Below, piece after piece: positions 28,841-37,919 of a DNA stretch of 64,000 nt; the first letter of the stretch is position 1, and the number at the start of each line of letters is the position of its first letter. This DNA comes from a bacterium (lineage in GTDB: Bacteria > Desulfobacterota > Binatia > HRBIN30 > CADEER01). Both the position numbers and the translations under genes were made by a program. The notes under the pieces are model-generated. The model had not been told where the DNA came from. It saw only the letters and a list, made by a program, of their open reading frames with translations, and searched no databases. The DNA lies in assembly GCA_019637795.1 (NCBI GenBank), contig JAHBUY010000003.1, positions 257,409 to 321,408 on the forward strand, in the 5' to 3' direction.

Positions 28841-30864
28841 GCGCGCCGGGCCCGCGCACCGCCCTCCTGCTGGTCGACCTGCAGCACGACTTCCTCGAAC
28901 GCCCCGGGCTGGTCCCATCCGCCGACGCGCTGTGCGCGCGCGCCGCCGCCCTGCTCGCCGCGGCGCGGCGGCAATCGATCCCGGTCGCGCACGCGCACAC
29001 GCTGATCGGCGCCGACGGCGCCGACGCCATGCCGCACTGGCGGCGGCTGGGCCGTCTCGCCTGCGTCGAGGGAACACGCGGCGCCCTGGCGCCGCCGTCG
29101 CTCGCGCCGGCCGACGGCGAGCTGGTACTGCGCAAGCGCTTCTTCAGCGCCTTCGCCGATCCGCGGCTCGAGCCCTGGCTGCGCCAGCACCGGGTCCAGC
29201 GCCTGCTCGTCGCCGGCGTCTATCTGCACGGCTGCGTGCGCTCGACGGCGCTCGACGCTTACGAGCGCGGCTACGCGGTGGCGGTCGCCGACGATGCGGT
29301 CGGCAGCACCGAACCGCTGCACGCGGAGTTGACCCGCGCCTGGCTCGGCGAACGCGCCGCCACCTTCGCGCGCACCGACGCCCTGCTCGCCGAGCTCGCG
29401 CCCGCCGCCGCGCCGGACGCCGCGGCGACGCGTCTGCCGGCCGCGGTGATCGACGCCCGGCCGCGCCCCGCCGGCCCGGCGCACGCCAGCGTCCGCCACC
29501 GCAATCCCTGCCGCACCGCCGAGGTCCTGGCCGAGGTGCCGCTGGCCGGAGCGCCGGAGATCGCGGCCGCCGCCGCGTCGTGCGCCGCGGCGCAGGCGGA
29601 CTGGGCGCACGTCGCCCCCGCCGTCCGCGCCGATCTCCTCGAGCGCTGGGCGGACGACCTCGCGGCGCAGCGCGAGCGGCTCACAGCGCTCGTCGTGCGC
29701 GAGGTCGGCAAGCCGCGGCGCGCCGCCGCGGAGGAGGTGGAACGCGCGGTGGCGCACGCGCGCGTCGCCGCCGAGGTGACGCGCGCCACCGCGGATGCGT
29801 CCCGCCTCGCCGCCGGCGTCGCGGCGCGCCAGCGGCCGCTCGGCGTGGTCGGCGTCATCACGCCGTGGAACAACCCGCTGGCGATTCCGGTCGGCAAGCT
29901 CGCGCCGGCCCTCGGGCTCGGCAACGCCGTCGTGCTCAAGCCCGCGCCCCAGGCGTCGGCGACCGCCCTGGCCCTGCTCGAGAGCCTGCACCGGGTCGGC
30001 CTGGCGGCCGGGCTGGTGAACGTCGTGCTCGGCAACGGCGCGACGGCGCGCGCCCTGTGCGGCGAGTCGCGCATCGCCGCGGTCTCGGTCACCGGCTCGA
30101 TCGCCACCGGCCGCGTCGTCGCCGGCCTCTGCGCCCTCGGCATGAAGCCGCTGCAGGCGGAGCTGGGCGGCAACAACGCGGCGATCGTCCTCGCCGATGC
30201 CGACCTCGAACGCGCCGCCCACGATCTGGCGCGCGCCGCCTTCGCCTTCGCCGGACAGCGCTGCACCGCGATCCGCCGCATCGTCGTCGAGGCATCGGTC
30301 TCGACGCGCTTCACCGAGCTGCTGCGCGACGCCGTGGCGGGGCTGGTGAACGGCGAGCCGGACGACCCGGCGACCGAGGTCGGACCGCTCATCTCGGTCG
30401 AGAAGCGGGCGGCGGTGATGGCGGCGATCGAGCAGGCGATGGCGCGCGGCGCGCGGCGGCTGATCGGCGGCGACGTGCCGCCCGCCCTGGCGCACGGCGC
30501 CTGGCTGGCGCCGGCGCTGCTCGCGGGCGTCGACCCGCGCGATCGCATCGCCCAGGAGGAGACCTTCGCCCCGCTGGCGCTCATCCTGCCCGCCGCCGAT
30601 CTCGAAGCCGCCTTGGCGATCGCCAACGGGGTGCCGCACGGCCTGGTGATGAGCGTGCACACGCGCGACCCGCGCCGGCGGGCGCGCGTCCGCGACGCCG
30701 CCGAGGCCGGCATCCTGCAGTTGGGCGGCGGCCCGCTCGCCGTGCATCCGCGGGCGCCGTTCTCGGGCTGGAAGGCGTCCGGCATCGGCCCGCCCGAGCA
30801 CGGCATCTGGGACGCGGCCTTCTACTCGCGCGCGCAGGCGGTGTACGGGGACGATCCGTGCTGA
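28837..30864 (+). CDS. Isochorismatase-family hydrolase fused to aldehyde dehydrogenase
   Basis: 675 residues starting at GTG 28837 inside the previous stop. Residues 1-190 are a cysteine-hydrolase domain with the Asp-Lys-Cys triad intact: D14 in LLLVDLQHDF, K100 in VLRKRFFSAF, C133 in GVYLHGCVRSTALDAYE. Residues about 215-675 are an aldehyde dehydrogenase with GVITPWNNPLAIPVGK, VVLKPAPQAS, E442 in QAELGGNNAAIVL and C476 in FAGQRCTAIRR. Both active sites look functional. A natural reading is hydrolysis of an amide or ester followed by aldehyde oxidation in one chain, but the order and substrate are unknown. The next gene overlaps by 7 bp. Confidence 0.88.
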   Translation: MSAPGPRTALLLVDLQHDFLERPGLVPSADALCARAAALLAAARRQSIPVAHAHTLIGADGADAMPHWRRLGRLACVEGTRGALAPPSLAPADGELVLRKRFFSAFADPRLEPWLRQHRVQRLLVAGVYLHGCVRSTALDAYERGYAVAVADDAVGSTEPLHAELTRAWLGERAATFARTDALLAELAPAAAPDAAATRLPAAVIDARPRPAGPAHASVRHRNPCRTAEVLAEVPLAGAPEIAAAAASCAAAQADWAHVAPAVRADLLERWADDLAAQRERLTALVVREVGKPRRAAAEEVERAVAHARVAAEVTRATADASRLAAGVAARQRPLGVVGVITPWNNPLAIPVGKLAPALGLGNAVVLKPAPQASATALALLESLHRVGLAAGLVNVVLGNGATARALCGESRIAAVSVTGSIATGRVVAGLCALGMKPLQAELGGNNAAIVLADADLERAAHDLARAAFAFAGQRCTAIRRIVVEASVSTRFTELLRDAVAGLVNGEPDDPATEVGPLISVEKRAAVMAAIEQAMARGARRLIGGDVPPALAHGAWLAPALLAGVDPRDRIAQEETFAPLALILPAADLEAALAIANGVPHGLVMSVHTRDPRRRARVRDAAEAGILQLGGGPLAVHPRAPFSGWKASGIGPPEHGIWDAAFYSRAQAVYGDDPC

Positions 30865-32105
30865 CCCGCGAGCAGCAGGAGACCCTCACCCGCGTCGGCG
30901 CCGGGACGCCGGCCGGCGAGCTGCTGCGGCGCTACTGGCATCCGGTGGCGGCGAGCGTCGAGCTGCGCGCCGGAACCGCCCTGCCGGTGCGCCTCCTCGG
31001 CGAGGATCTGGCGCTCTTCCGCGCCGGCGACGGCGCGCTCGGCCTGCTCGACGCGCGCTGTCCGCACCGCGGCGCCTCGCTCGCCCACGGCGTCGTCGAC
31101 GACTGTTCGCTGCGCTGCGCCTACCACGGCTGGCGCTTCGACGCCGCCGGCGCCTGCCTCGAGGTGCCGACGCTGCGCGGCGACGCGGCGGGCCTGCGCG
31201 AGCGCGCCCGCACCCGCGCCTACCCGACGCAGGAGCTGGGCGGGCTGATCTTCGCCTACCTCGGCCCGCACCCCGCGCCGCTGCTGCCGCGCTACGACCT
31301 CTTCGTGTGGGAGGGCGTGCTGCGCGACATCGGACGCGCGCTGCTGCCGTGCAACTGGCTGCAGATCATGGAGAACAGCGTCGACCCGACGCACCTCGAG
31401 TGGTTGCACGGGCATCACCTCGGCGCCGCCCGCGCCGCCGCCGGGCTGCCGGCGCCGAGCCGCTACGGCCGGCGCCACGAGGAGATCGGCTTCGACCTGT
31501 TCGCGCACGGCATCATCAAGCGGCGCCGGCTCGCCGGCGGCAGCCGCGACGACGACGACTGGCGCGTCGGTCATCCGCTGGTCTTCCCCTGCATGGTGCG
31601 GGTCGGCGCGCAGCGCCAGCATCGCTTCCAGATCCGCGTGCCGGTGGACGACACCCACACGCTGCACTTCTGGTACTCCTGCTACCGGCCGCGCGATGGC
31701 GCGACGGCGCCGCCGCAGGAGGCGGTGCCGGTCTACGAGGTCCCGTTCCGCGACCAGCGCGGCGCCTTCCTGCTCGACTTCGTCGACGGCGGCGACATCA
31801 TGACCTGGCTGACCCAGGGCGCGATCGCCGACCGCACGCGCGAGATGCTGGTCGACACCGACAGCGGCATCGTCCTCCTCCGCCGCCTGCTGTTCGAGCA
31901 GATCGAGCGCGTGCGCGCCGGCGAGGATCCGCTCGGCACGGTGCGCGCGCCGGCGGAGAACCACATCATCGAGCTGCCGCAGGAGCGCGACAAGTACGGC
32001 GCCGGCGACACCTTCCTCGCCGAATCGATCGCCATGAGCCACGTCCGCTACAGCCCGCTGCGGCGCGAGATCCTGGCGCTGCTCGGCCTCGCGGCGGAGG
32101 GCTGA
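30858..32105 (+). CDS. Rieske non-heme iron oxygenase, alpha subunit type
   Basis: 415 residues from GTG 30858. The Rieske 2Fe-2S site is CPHRGASLAHG (CxH) and CSLRCAYHGWRFD (CxxH). The mononuclear iron ligands are in NSVDPTHLEWLHGHHLG, with a later acidic ligand expected in the C-terminal half. The single-subunit layout matches phthalate-type (VanA-like) demethylases and hydroxylases, which insert oxygen or remove O/N-methyl groups using electrons from a separate reductase. No reductase gene is seen nearby. It overlaps the fusion gene by 7 bp, so the enzymes are made together. Confidence 0.9.
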   Translation: MLTREQQETLTRVGAGTPAGELLRRYWHPVAASVELRAGTALPVRLLGEDLALFRAGDGALGLLDARCPHRGASLAHGVVDDCSLRCAYHGWRFDAAGACLEVPTLRGDAAGLRERARTRAYPTQELGGLIFAYLGPHPAPLLPRYDLFVWEGVLRDIGRALLPCNWLQIMENSVDPTHLEWLHGHHLGAARAAAGLPAPSRYGRRHEEIGFDLFAHGIIKRRRLAGGSRDDDDWRVGHPLVFPCMVRVGAQRQHRFQIRVPVDDTHTLHFWYSCYRPRDGATAPPQEAVPVYEVPFRDQRGAFLLDFVDGGDIMTWLTQGAIADRTREMLVDTDSGIVLLRRLLFEQIERVRAGEDPLGTVRAPAENHIIELPQERDKYGAGDTFLAESIAMSHVRYSPLRREILALLGLAAEG

Positions 32106-32109
32106 CGGT

Positions 32110-33249
32110 CTGCGCATCCTCTGCTACGCGCAGCACCTGTCGGGCGTCGGGCATTTCGTCCGCATGCACGCCCTCGCCTGCGGCCTGAGCCGGGAGCACG
32201 AGGTCGAGCTGGTCGACGGCGGCCGCCCGGTGCCGCGCGCCCCCGATCCGCCCGCGCTGCGGCTGCTGTCGCTGCCACGGCTGGCGCGGGCGGGAGGCCG
32301 ACTGGTCGCGCTCGACGGCGGCGCGCCGGTCGCCGCCATGCTGGCGGAGCGCGCCGACATCCTGGCGCGCGCCATCGCGGCGCGGCCGCCCGACGCGGTC
32401 CTCATCGACCACTTTCCGTTCAGCAAGTGGGAGCTGGCGGCGGAGATCGCCGCCGCGATCGCCGCGGCGCGGCGCGGCAATCCGGCGGCGCGGATCTTCT
32501 GCTCGCTGCGCGACGTCGCGCCGCGGACGCGCCACGAGCCGGCCGACGCCGCGGCCTACGCGGCGCGCGTGCGCGACGAGCTGCGCGCCGGCTTCGACGG
32601 CGTCCTGGTGCACGCCGATCCCGCCTTCACCCGCCTGGAGGAGCACTTCGCGCCCGCCGCCGCGCTGCCGGTGCGCGTCGCGTACACCGGCTTCGTCACC
32701 CCGCCCCCGCCGCCCCTCGCGGCGCCGCCCTCGCCGCCGGCGGCGGTGCTGAGCTGCGGCGGCGGCGCCGGCGCCCTGCCCTTCCTGCTCGCGGCCAGCG
32801 CGGCGTTCGCGCGCCTCGCCGCCGACGGCACGACCGCGGCGATGCCGCTGCTCGTCTTCGCCGGCGGCTTCGCCACGCCCGCCGATCTCGCCCGACTCGC
32901 GGCCGTGGAGCGCGAGCCGATCCGCCTGCGCGGCTTCGGACCGGAATTCGCCGCCGCCCTCGCCGGCAGCCCCCTGTCGATCAGCCGCGCCGGCTACAAC
33001 ACCTGCGCCGCGCTGCTGCGCGCCCGCACGCGCGCCGTGCTGGTGCCGGATCCGGCCATGTCCGACCAGACCTACCGGGCGCGGCGCTTCGCCCAGCTCG
33101 GGCTCGCCCAGGTGGTCGAAGGCGACCCGCCCGCGGTGGACGCATTGGCCGCGGCGATGCGCGCCGCGCTCGCCGCGCCGCCGCCGCGGCACGCCTTCGA
33201 TCTCGACGGCGTCGCCCACACCGAGACGGCGATCGCCGCTTGGCGCTGA
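32110..33249 (+). CDS. MurG/COG4671-like glycosyltransferase, probable CTG start
   Basis: The obvious ATG at 32164 would cut off a conserved N-terminus. Reading back in frame from it gives LRILCYAQHLSGVGHFVRMH, the typical GT-B opening with a Gly-rich loop and His (SGVGH). The only start-like codon is CTG at 32110, 9 nt after GGAGG (32096-32100) and 5 nt after the Rieske stop. The product (379 residues) contains CSLRDVAPRTRHEP, LSCGGGAGALPFLLA and the C-terminal SRAGYNTCAALLRARTRAVL, a donor-nucleotide site resembling MurG. It transfers a sugar from a nucleotide donor; acceptor unknown. The downstream flank holds a 7-bp stem at 33344-33360. Confidence 0.75.
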   Translation: MRILCYAQHLSGVGHFVRMHALACGLSREHEVELVDGGRPVPRAPDPPALRLLSLPRLARAGGRLVALDGGAPVAAMLAERADILARAIAARPPDAVLIDHFPFSKWELAAEIAAAIAAARRGNPAARIFCSLRDVAPRTRHEPADAAAYAARVRDELRAGFDGVLVHADPAFTRLEEHFAPAAALPVRVAYTGFVTPPPPPLAAPPSPPAAVLSCGGGAGALPFLLAASAAFARLAADGTTAAMPLLVFAGGFATPADLARLAAVEREPIRLRGFGPEFAAALAGSPLSISRAGYNTCAALLRARTRAVLVPDPAMSDQTYRARRFAQLGLAQVVEGDPPAVDALAAAMRAALAAPPPRHAFDLDGVAHTETAIAAWR

Positions 33250-33343
33250 ACACGCCGCCGGCCCTCCCGGCACGGCGGCCCCGTGCCCGCGCGCCGCTCG
33301 GGTCGAATCCGGCGAGCCCTTCGAGAAGCAGCCCGCATCCACC

Positions 33344-33360
33344 GCATCCCGAAGGGATGC
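33344..33360. terminator. Short hairpin between convergent glycosyltransferase genes
   Basis: GCATCCC, loop GAA, GGGATGC. The stem is perfect but has no T-tract; it could serve both converging transcripts. Confidence 0.35.
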
Positions 33361-33382
33361 CAGACGCGGGCGCCGCTCCGGA

Positions 33383-34324
33383 TCACGAAAGCGGACCGGA
33401 GGGATGCGGCGGGCTCGCCCCCGCGGACGCCACGGAAGGATCGGCCGCCGGTCCTCGTCCCAGGTGCGGGAGATAGCGCGACAGGATCGGATCGAAGACC
33501 TCGTTGCGATCGTGGTAGGCGAAGTAGTCGACGCCGTCGTAGCGCCCCTTCCCCTCCATCTTGCGCGCCTTGCGTTCGAACTCTTGGCGCGATTTGACGG
33601 GGTAGTGGTTGATCCGCAGGTGATCGACCGACACGTGCCGGCTGGTGATGTCCGTCGCCGCCCACGGATCGACGTAGCGCAGCGCCGGGCCGAGCAGGCG
33701 GTAGAAGCGCCGCAGCCGCTTCTTGAACCGGGCGCGCGCCACCAGATCGACGGACGCACCGGTCTCGTCGACCGCCAGGCCGCCGCCGGCGTAGCGGAAG
33801 CAGTGCGGATTCACCGGCTCCAGCGTCCGCGCCGGGTCGACGATCGACTTGACGCGGCGGTTGCGGATCCACTGCGTCGGAGCGCGCCGGTCGAAGCGGG
33901 CGATGACCGGCTCGTCGCTGGCGTGCTGATGGCCGCTGGAACCGTAGACCTGCCAGCGGACGACGACGCCCGGCGCCCGCTCGAAGCGCCGCAGCACCGG
34001 CGGCAGCGTCGGCTCCTGGGGCGCGAAGAGGAACTCGTCGATGTCGATGCAGGTCAGCCAGCGGGTGCGGCCGCGCACCCGGGTCAGGCAGTCGGCATAG
34101 GCCAGGCGCGCGGCGGGCAGGCGGAAGGGCATCGGCCACGGCTGCACGCTGACGCAGCCGGCGGCGATGTAGGGAGCGAGCACGGCCAGCGACGCGTCGT
34201 CACTGCCGTTGTCGTAGAGGAAGAAGCGCTCGACGCCGACCAGGCGATGGAAGTCGATCCACTCCGCCAGGTAGGGCGCCTCGTTGCGGAAGATGGCGCA
34301 GGCGGCGAGATAGCATTCCGGCAT
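33383..34324 (-). CDS. Glycosyltransferase family 2/92-like
   Basis: 313 residues. CAIFRNEAPYLAEWIDFHRLVG followed by FLYDNGSDDASL is the GT92/DUF23-type entry, and WLTCIDIDEFLF holds the DxD motif that binds the metal and nucleotide sugar. IRNRRVKSIVDPARTLEPVN and DHLRINHYPVKSRQEFERK are also family-like. No membrane helix. It lies 7 bp after the next glycosyltransferase gene on the same strand, so they are probably one operon with the radical SAM gene. Confidence 0.82.
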   Translation of the reverse strand: MPECYLAACAIFRNEAPYLAEWIDFHRLVGVERFFLYDNGSDDASLAVLAPYIAAGCVSVQPWPMPFRLPAARLAYADCLTRVRGRTRWLTCIDIDEFLFAPQEPTLPPVLRRFERAPGVVVRWQVYGSSGHQHASDEPVIARFDRRAPTQWIRNRRVKSIVDPARTLEPVNPHCFRYAGGGLAVDETGASVDLVARARFKKRLRRFYRLLGPALRYVDPWAATDITSRHVSVDHLRINHYPVKSRQEFERKARKMEGKGRYDGVDYFAYHDRNEVFDPILSRYLPHLGRGPAADPSVASAGASPPHPSGPLS

Positions 34325-34331
34325 CGCCGGC

Positions 34332-35396
34332 TCAGACCCGGAAGCGGCGCCCCATCGCCTCGGGGCTCAGGTGCGTCAGCACGCCGCCCAGCGCCGAGAG
34401 GCCGTAGTAGCCGCCGCAGATCGCCAGCATGACCGGCAGCTCCCACGCCCGGAGACCGACGCGCCGCCCGTGGCGCGCCGCGCGGTGGACGACCCGCCCC
34501 AGGCGCCGCAGCGCCTCCGCCTGGCTGTGCGCGAGGCCGGCGAGGGTTCGCGCGTCATCGTCGGCGCGCGCCAGGTAGGTATCGCGCCCCTCGGCGAGGG
34601 CGCGGATGACGAAGTGGCGGAGATTCGCCGGCGGAGGATGCGCGACGGAGGCGCGGGGATTCTGCCAGACGCAGGTGCCGTGCTGCGCCAACGTCCGCCT
34701 CATGATGGTTCCCGCGCCGCGGCTGCGCCGCCCCAACGAGGCGAACCCCGCCGCCGGAAAGGCGGCGGCGCGGAAGGCGATCGAGTTGAAGTAGAACGTC
34801 CGCACCGTGCGCAGCGCGTCCGCGTCGTCGCGCGGCGGATAACGCCAGCCGAGCGCGAAGGCGCGGGCGAAGACGCCGGTCGGCGCGATGTAGGTCTGGG
34901 CGCAGGCGACGTCGACCTCGCGGCGCGCGAAGGCGCCGACCAGGTGCGGCAGCCAGTCGTCGTCGGGCCACACGTCGCTGTCCAGGAACAGCAGCAGGTC
35001 GCCGCCGGCGCGGCGCGCGCCCAGGTTCTTGAGCGGGTAGTACTCCAGCCCCTCGGCGACGTGGACCGCGACGTCGACGCCGTCGCCGAGACGGGCGCGG
35101 ATCTCCGCCTCCAGCGCGGCGCCGAGCACCTCGCCCGAGACGACCAGCACCTCGGCGCGCGGCGCGAGCCCGGCGAGGAAGCCGGCGGCGTCCGCCGGCA
35201 GCGAGGCCGGGAAGCGTCGATCGACGATCTGCCGCCATTGGACGCGCACGACGTCGAGCAGGCGCCAGGCGCGCGGCACGCCGTTCAGGCGCGTGTTCGC
35301 CCACTCGATGATGATGGAGAGCCGCGGCCGGCGGTCCGCGTCCCTGGCGGTCAGGCCCTGCTCCGCCGCCGACCGATCGGGGAGCGCGGCGGCCAT
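34332..35396 (-). CDS. Glycosyltransferase family 2 with a C-terminal hydrophobic helix
   Basis: 354 residues. LSIIIEWANTRLNG opens the GT-A fold, AEVLVVSGEVLG and LEYYPLKNLGARRAGGDLL follow, and LLFLDSDVWPDDDWL carries the DxD. GTIMRRTLAQHGTCVWQNP is the acceptor-side region. A hydrophobic stretch near the end (LPVMLAICGGYYGLSALGG) may anchor the protein to the membrane. ATG 35396 overlaps the stop of the radical SAM gene (ATGA). Confidence 0.82.
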   Translation of the reverse strand: MAAALPDRSAAEQGLTARDADRRPRLSIIIEWANTRLNGVPRAWRLLDVVRVQWRQIVDRRFPASLPADAAGFLAGLAPRAEVLVVSGEVLGAALEAEIRARLGDGVDVAVHVAEGLEYYPLKNLGARRAGGDLLLFLDSDVWPDDDWLPHLVGAFARREVDVACAQTYIAPTGVFARAFALGWRYPPRDDADALRTVRTFYFNSIAFRAAAFPAAGFASLGRRSRGAGTIMRRTLAQHGTCVWQNPRASVAHPPPANLRHFVIRALAEGRDTYLARADDDARTLAGLAHSQAEALRRLGRVVHRAARHGRRVGLRAWELPVMLAICGGYYGLSALGGVLTHLSPEAMGRRFRV

Positions 35397-36820
35397 CAGC
35401 TCGCCGCTGCGCTCGGCTCGATCGGCGGTCGCACGAGCGCGGACTGCCGCGCCCGCAGCCAGTCCTGCGCCCGCGGCGGATAGAAGCAGAGCGCCACCAG
35501 ATCGTAGACCAACGTGCCGAGCTCGCTCATCGTCAGGTGCTCGCCGTCGTCGACGATCAGATCCGCGTCCCTGAGCCGAGCCAGCACCGGGGCGAAATCG
35601 TCCTCGATCGGCTGTCCGAAGGCGCGCGCGTAGAGGGCGCGGCTGAGCGGCTTGCCGTCGCCGAGGCTGCGGCCGATGAACTGCGTCTTGCGGTCCTCGT
35701 CCGCCAGCGGCAGGGCCCCCTCGACCGGGCTGCGGCCGCTCTCGACGCGCTCGAGGTATGTCTCGAGCCGCGAGGCGTTGCGATACGCCGTGCCGCCGAG
35801 ATGCGAGCGGGCGCTCATGCCGACGCCGAGTTGGTACCCCCAACCGTTGGGCTGGAAGTGCTCCAGGCGCTCGTGCCGCGCGCCGATCGAGTCGAGGCGC
35901 TTGAAGGTGTGCATGCGCGTCTGCGCGAAGCCGAGCTCGCGAGCCTTGCGCTTCACCGCGCCGCGCCAGCGGATCAGCCGCGCCAGGGCGAGGCGTTCCG
36001 TCTCGTGCAGGGCCTTGGCGACCGGCGTCCGGTCGTTGAGATGGAGACTGTAGATCGTCAGCGAGTGCACGCCGGTGGCCGCCACCGTCTCCATGTCGGC
36101 GAGGAAGCTCGCCTCGGTCTGCCGGGGCAGGCCGTAGATGAGGTCGGTGTTGGTGATCAGCCCGGCGTCGACCAGGCGTTCGCAGGCGGCGAGGGCGTCG
36201 GCCGCGCCGTGGCGGCGGTGGACGCCCTCGAGCACGGCGTCGTCGAGGCTCTGGATCCCCATGCTGACGCGCCCGATGCCGTGCCGGCGCAGGACGTCGA
36301 TGTGTGCCGCGGTGAGGGTCTCGGGCGAGGCCTCGACGGTGTGGACGCCATCGCCGAAGCGCGTCGTGCGCGCGAAGATCGCGCCCAGCAGCTCGTCGAG
36401 CAACGGCGGCGGCAGCGCCGTCGGCGTGCCGCCGCCGATGAACAGTTGCGCCAGCGGCGTCCCCGGCTCGATCCACTCCAGCTCGCGCTGCAGGGCGCGC
36501 ACGTAGCGCGCCATGGTGCCGTCCGCGACGCCAGTGCGCACCGCGAAGCAGCAGAAGGTGCAGTGGTAGCGGCAGAACGGAACGTGGGCGTAGAGGCGCA
36601 AGCGGTCGCCGTCGAGCGGCGGCCGCTCCGCCATCGGCTCCGGCCTGAACGCCGGCGCCGCGCCGGGATACTCGTGCGGGACGCAGTAGGCAGCGCCGGG
36701 AACGCCGGCCAGCGCCCGCATCACCCGTTCGAGCGTCTCGGCGCTCGGCTCCTCGACGGCAGGCATCCCCGGCAACCCGTCGGCCTCATATCCGCTGTCA
36801 CCAGGCCGAGCAAGGAGCAC
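35396..36820 (-). CDS. HemN/HemW-like radical SAM protein
   Basis: 474 residues. The SAM-binding cluster motif is CRYHCTFC (C-x3-C-x2-C) followed by a further Cys, with LYAHVPF before it, FIGGGTPTALPP after it and VSMGIQSLDDAVLEGVHRRH, all as in coproporphyrinogen-oxidase-like enzymes. HemN-type enzymes decarboxylate coproporphyrinogen III; HemW-type chaperones move heme. The C-terminal HemN domain (FQPNGWGYQLGVGMSARSHL) is present. Its coupling to glycosyltransferases by an ATGA overlap argues against a housekeeping heme role. Confidence 0.85.
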   Translation of the reverse strand: MLLARPGDSGYEADGLPGMPAVEEPSAETLERVMRALAGVPGAAYCVPHEYPGAAPAFRPEPMAERPPLDGDRLRLYAHVPFCRYHCTFCCFAVRTGVADGTMARYVRALQRELEWIEPGTPLAQLFIGGGTPTALPPPLLDELLGAIFARTTRFGDGVHTVEASPETLTAAHIDVLRRHGIGRVSMGIQSLDDAVLEGVHRRHGAADALAACERLVDAGLITNTDLIYGLPRQTEASFLADMETVAATGVHSLTIYSLHLNDRTPVAKALHETERLALARLIRWRGAVKRKARELGFAQTRMHTFKRLDSIGARHERLEHFQPNGWGYQLGVGMSARSHLGGTAYRNASRLETYLERVESGRSPVEGALPLADEDRKTQFIGRSLGDGKPLSRALYARAFGQPIEDDFAPVLARLRDADLIVDDGEHLTMSELGTLVYDLVALCFYPPRAQDWLRARQSALVRPPIEPSAAAS

Positions 36821-36884
36821 CGCGACCGATCGACGGCTTTACCGCGCCCGCGGCGGCGCGTAGAGCGAGGCGGGTTGAGCGGCG

Positions 36885-37862
36885 ATGAACGGCGCGGCAC
36901 GGGGAAACGCCCCGCAACGCCTGTGGGCGATCAGCAGCTACTTCAATCCCCTGGGCTGGACCCGCCGCCTCGCCAACTATCGTCACTTCCGCCGCCACCT
37001 GCCGCTGCCGCTGCTGACCGTCGAGCTGGCGCGCGACCCGGCGCGATTCCAGCTCGGACCGGGCGACGCCGACCGCCTGCTCCAGCGCACCGGCGAGGAT
37101 CGGCTGTGGCAGAAAGAGCGCCTGCTCAACGTGGCGCTGCGGGCGCTGCCGGCGGAGTGCGACGCCGTCGTCTGGCTCGACTGCGACGTCGTGCTCGACG
37201 CCCCCGACTGGCCGCGCCGGGTCGCCGAGGCGCTGACCCGCCACACGCTCATCCAGCCCTTCGCCCGCTTCCGCGAAGCGCCGCCAGACGCCGCGGCGTG
37301 GGACGGCGGGGCGAGCGCGGGCTGGCCTGGCGGCGAGGCGCTCGGACGACGGCTCGCCGCCGGCGCGCCGGTCGACGAGCTGTTCCGGCGCGGCGTCGGC
37401 CATCGCCTGGCGCGCGGCCACGCGGTGGGATTCGCCTGGGCGGCGCGCCGCGCCCTGCTCGACCGGCACGGACTGTACGACGGCTGCATCCTCGGCAGCG
37501 GCGACAAGGCGATGGCGATCGCCGCCCTCGGCCGCTTCGACCTCCTCGACCGGCTGGCGATGAATGCGCGCCAGACGATGCACTTCCGCGCCTGGGCCGA
37601 TCCGTTCTTCGCCGACGTCGGCGGCGACATCGGCTGCGCCGACGCCACCCTCGTCCATCTCTGGCACGGCGACCTGAAGGCGCGCCGCTACCGCCGCCGC
37701 CACGAGGAGTTCAGTCGCTTCGGCTTCGATCCCTTCGCCGACATCGCCGTCGACCCGCAGGGCGCCTGGCGCTGGACGACGACCAACGCGGAGATGCGCG
37801 CCTACGTCGCCGACTACTTCGCCGCCCGCAACGAGGACGGCGAGCCGGCCGACGCCGACTGA
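36885..37862 (+). CDS. Glycosyltransferase-like protein
   Basis: 325 residues. AISSYFNPLGWTRRLANYRH opens the protein, LWQKERLLNVALRALP and VVWLDCDVVLDAPDW give a DxD-like core, and ARGHAVGFAWAARRALLDRH and GLYDGCILGSGDKAMAIAAL resemble the acceptor half of GT-A enzymes. HLWHGDLKARRYRRRHEEF holds a conserved His. The family resembles proteins annotated as glycosyltransferase-like or DUF, so the precise donor is unknown. Divergent from the radical SAM gene and probably part of the same glycan locus. Confidence 0.7.
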   Translation: MNGAARGNAPQRLWAISSYFNPLGWTRRLANYRHFRRHLPLPLLTVELARDPARFQLGPGDADRLLQRTGEDRLWQKERLLNVALRALPAECDAVVWLDCDVVLDAPDWPRRVAEALTRHTLIQPFARFREAPPDAAAWDGGASAGWPGGEALGRRLAAGAPVDELFRRGVGHRLARGHAVGFAWAARRALLDRHGLYDGCILGSGDKAMAIAALGRFDLLDRLAMNARQTMHFRAWADPFFADVGGDIGCADATLVHLWHGDLKARRYRRRHEEFSRFGFDPFADIAVDPQGAWRWTTTNAEMRAYVADYFAARNEDGEPADAD

Positions 37863-37919
37863 CGCAGGAAAGCTTCATTTCGGCATGGAGGGCCGCGCTC
37901 CCGCGCGGCCGTCGCCGCG

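Noticed and set aside
33290-33330. GGTCGAATCC resembling a tRNA T-loop.
   Set aside because: No acceptor, D or anticodon stems can be built around it.
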